Program-made: the position numbers and the translations under genes
Shown: positions 22,655 to 22,870 of the stretch, piece after piece
Position numbering within the stretch: the stretch's first letter is position 1
How the letters are laid out: each line of letters starts with the position of its first letter
Notes under the pieces: model-generated
The model's database searches: none
Seen by the model: only the letters and a program-made list of their open reading frames with translations
Told to the model about the DNA's origin: nothing
Assembly (NCBI GenBank): GCA_934661765.1
Contig: CAKUJT010000037.1
Location: 1-22,870, forward strand
Reading direction: 5' to 3'
From: an uncultured Senegalimassilia sp.
GTDB lineage: Bacteria; Actinomycetota; Coriobacteriia; Coriobacteriales; Eggerthellaceae
Length of the DNA: 22,870 nucleotides

Positions 22655-22870
22655 TTACGGGCGCTCCACCATGGTTTTGACGCGGCCCTTCTCGTCCCAT
22701 GCGGCTGCGTAGCCGAACTCCTCCAGGTTGGCAAGCGCGGCCTCGCGCTGGCCTTCGGGAACGTCGATGCTCTCGAGGTACACCCTGCGGAAGCGCGGGT
22801 TGTCGATGTAGAGCTCCTGCTTGAAGGGGTTGCGCTTCTTGCCGAAGATCGTGTAGGCCTGGTAGATGAA
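22655..22870 (-). CDS. C-terminal end of a probable paralogue of the DUF5692-like membrane protein (partial)
   Basis: The last 71 codons of a - strand gene that starts beyond the right edge; TAA is at 22655-22657. The visible part opens with a short hydrophobic/aromatic end of a membrane helix (FIYQAYTIFG), then KKRNPFKQELY, which parallels RRLNPLKDELY at the end of the complete membrane protein next door, then a 50-residue hydrophilic tail ending in VERP. The 73-base gap to the next start has no terminator, so the two genes are likely cotranscribed. Codon usage is that of the neighbours. Assignment rests on the shared tail and on adjacency. Confidence 0.6.
   Translation of the reverse strand, partial: FIYQAYTIFGKKRNPFKQELYIDNPRFRRVYLESIDVPEGQREAALANLEEFGYAAAWDEKGRVKTMVERP

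Overview
The window is high-GC DNA from an anaerobic gut-type actinobacterium, most likely of the Eggerthellaceae (Eggerthella/Gordonibacter/Adlercreutzia group). That placement is inferred from codon and base composition, the hybrid kinase style, a selenium-dependent molybdenum hydroxylase cluster and a DUF5692-like membrane protein; no rRNA or marker gene is present to prove it. I found no tRNA, rRNA, CRISPR array, insertion sequence or phage gene.

Left part (1-4960, + strand): a PiT phosphate transporter closed by a strong terminator, a small lipoprotein of unknown role, a ClC-type anion channel overlapping a two-helix potassium channel, and uracil-DNA glycosylase (ung). Middle part (4969-10700, mostly - strand): a 1045-residue membrane hybrid histidine kinase with an internal GGDEF domain, a cobalamin-independent (MetE-like) methionine synthase broken by an in-frame TGA at codon 32, and a LysR regulator upstream of it. 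The kinase and the synthase both end in a nearly identical 53-bp hairpin element whose two copies differ only by transitions, including two compensated base pairs.

Right part (11019-20839): meso-diaminopimelate dehydrogenase, an NCS2 nucleobase permease, and a molybdenum hydroxylase locus. That locus is a MocA-like cytidylyltransferase on the - strand, transcribed divergently from a six-gene operon: FAD subunit, 2Fe-2S subunit, molybdopterin subunit, YqeC, YqeB and XdhC. The promoters of the two arms share the same -10 box. Permease, enzyme, cofactor nucleotidyltransferase and the YqeB/YqeC/XdhC maturation factors read as a purine-type (xanthine or related heterocycle) uptake and hydroxylation unit; the actual substrate is not determined by the sequence.

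Right edge (20836-22870, - strand): a TetR regulator whose stop codon interlocks with that of xdhC, a DUF5692-like polytopic membrane protein, and the C-terminal end of a second protein that looks like its paralogue. This is the least characterised part of the window. The points most worth checking are the internal TGA in the methionine synthase, the covarying hairpin repeat, the selenium/molybdenum hydroxylase locus and the tandem membrane proteins with their TetR regulator.
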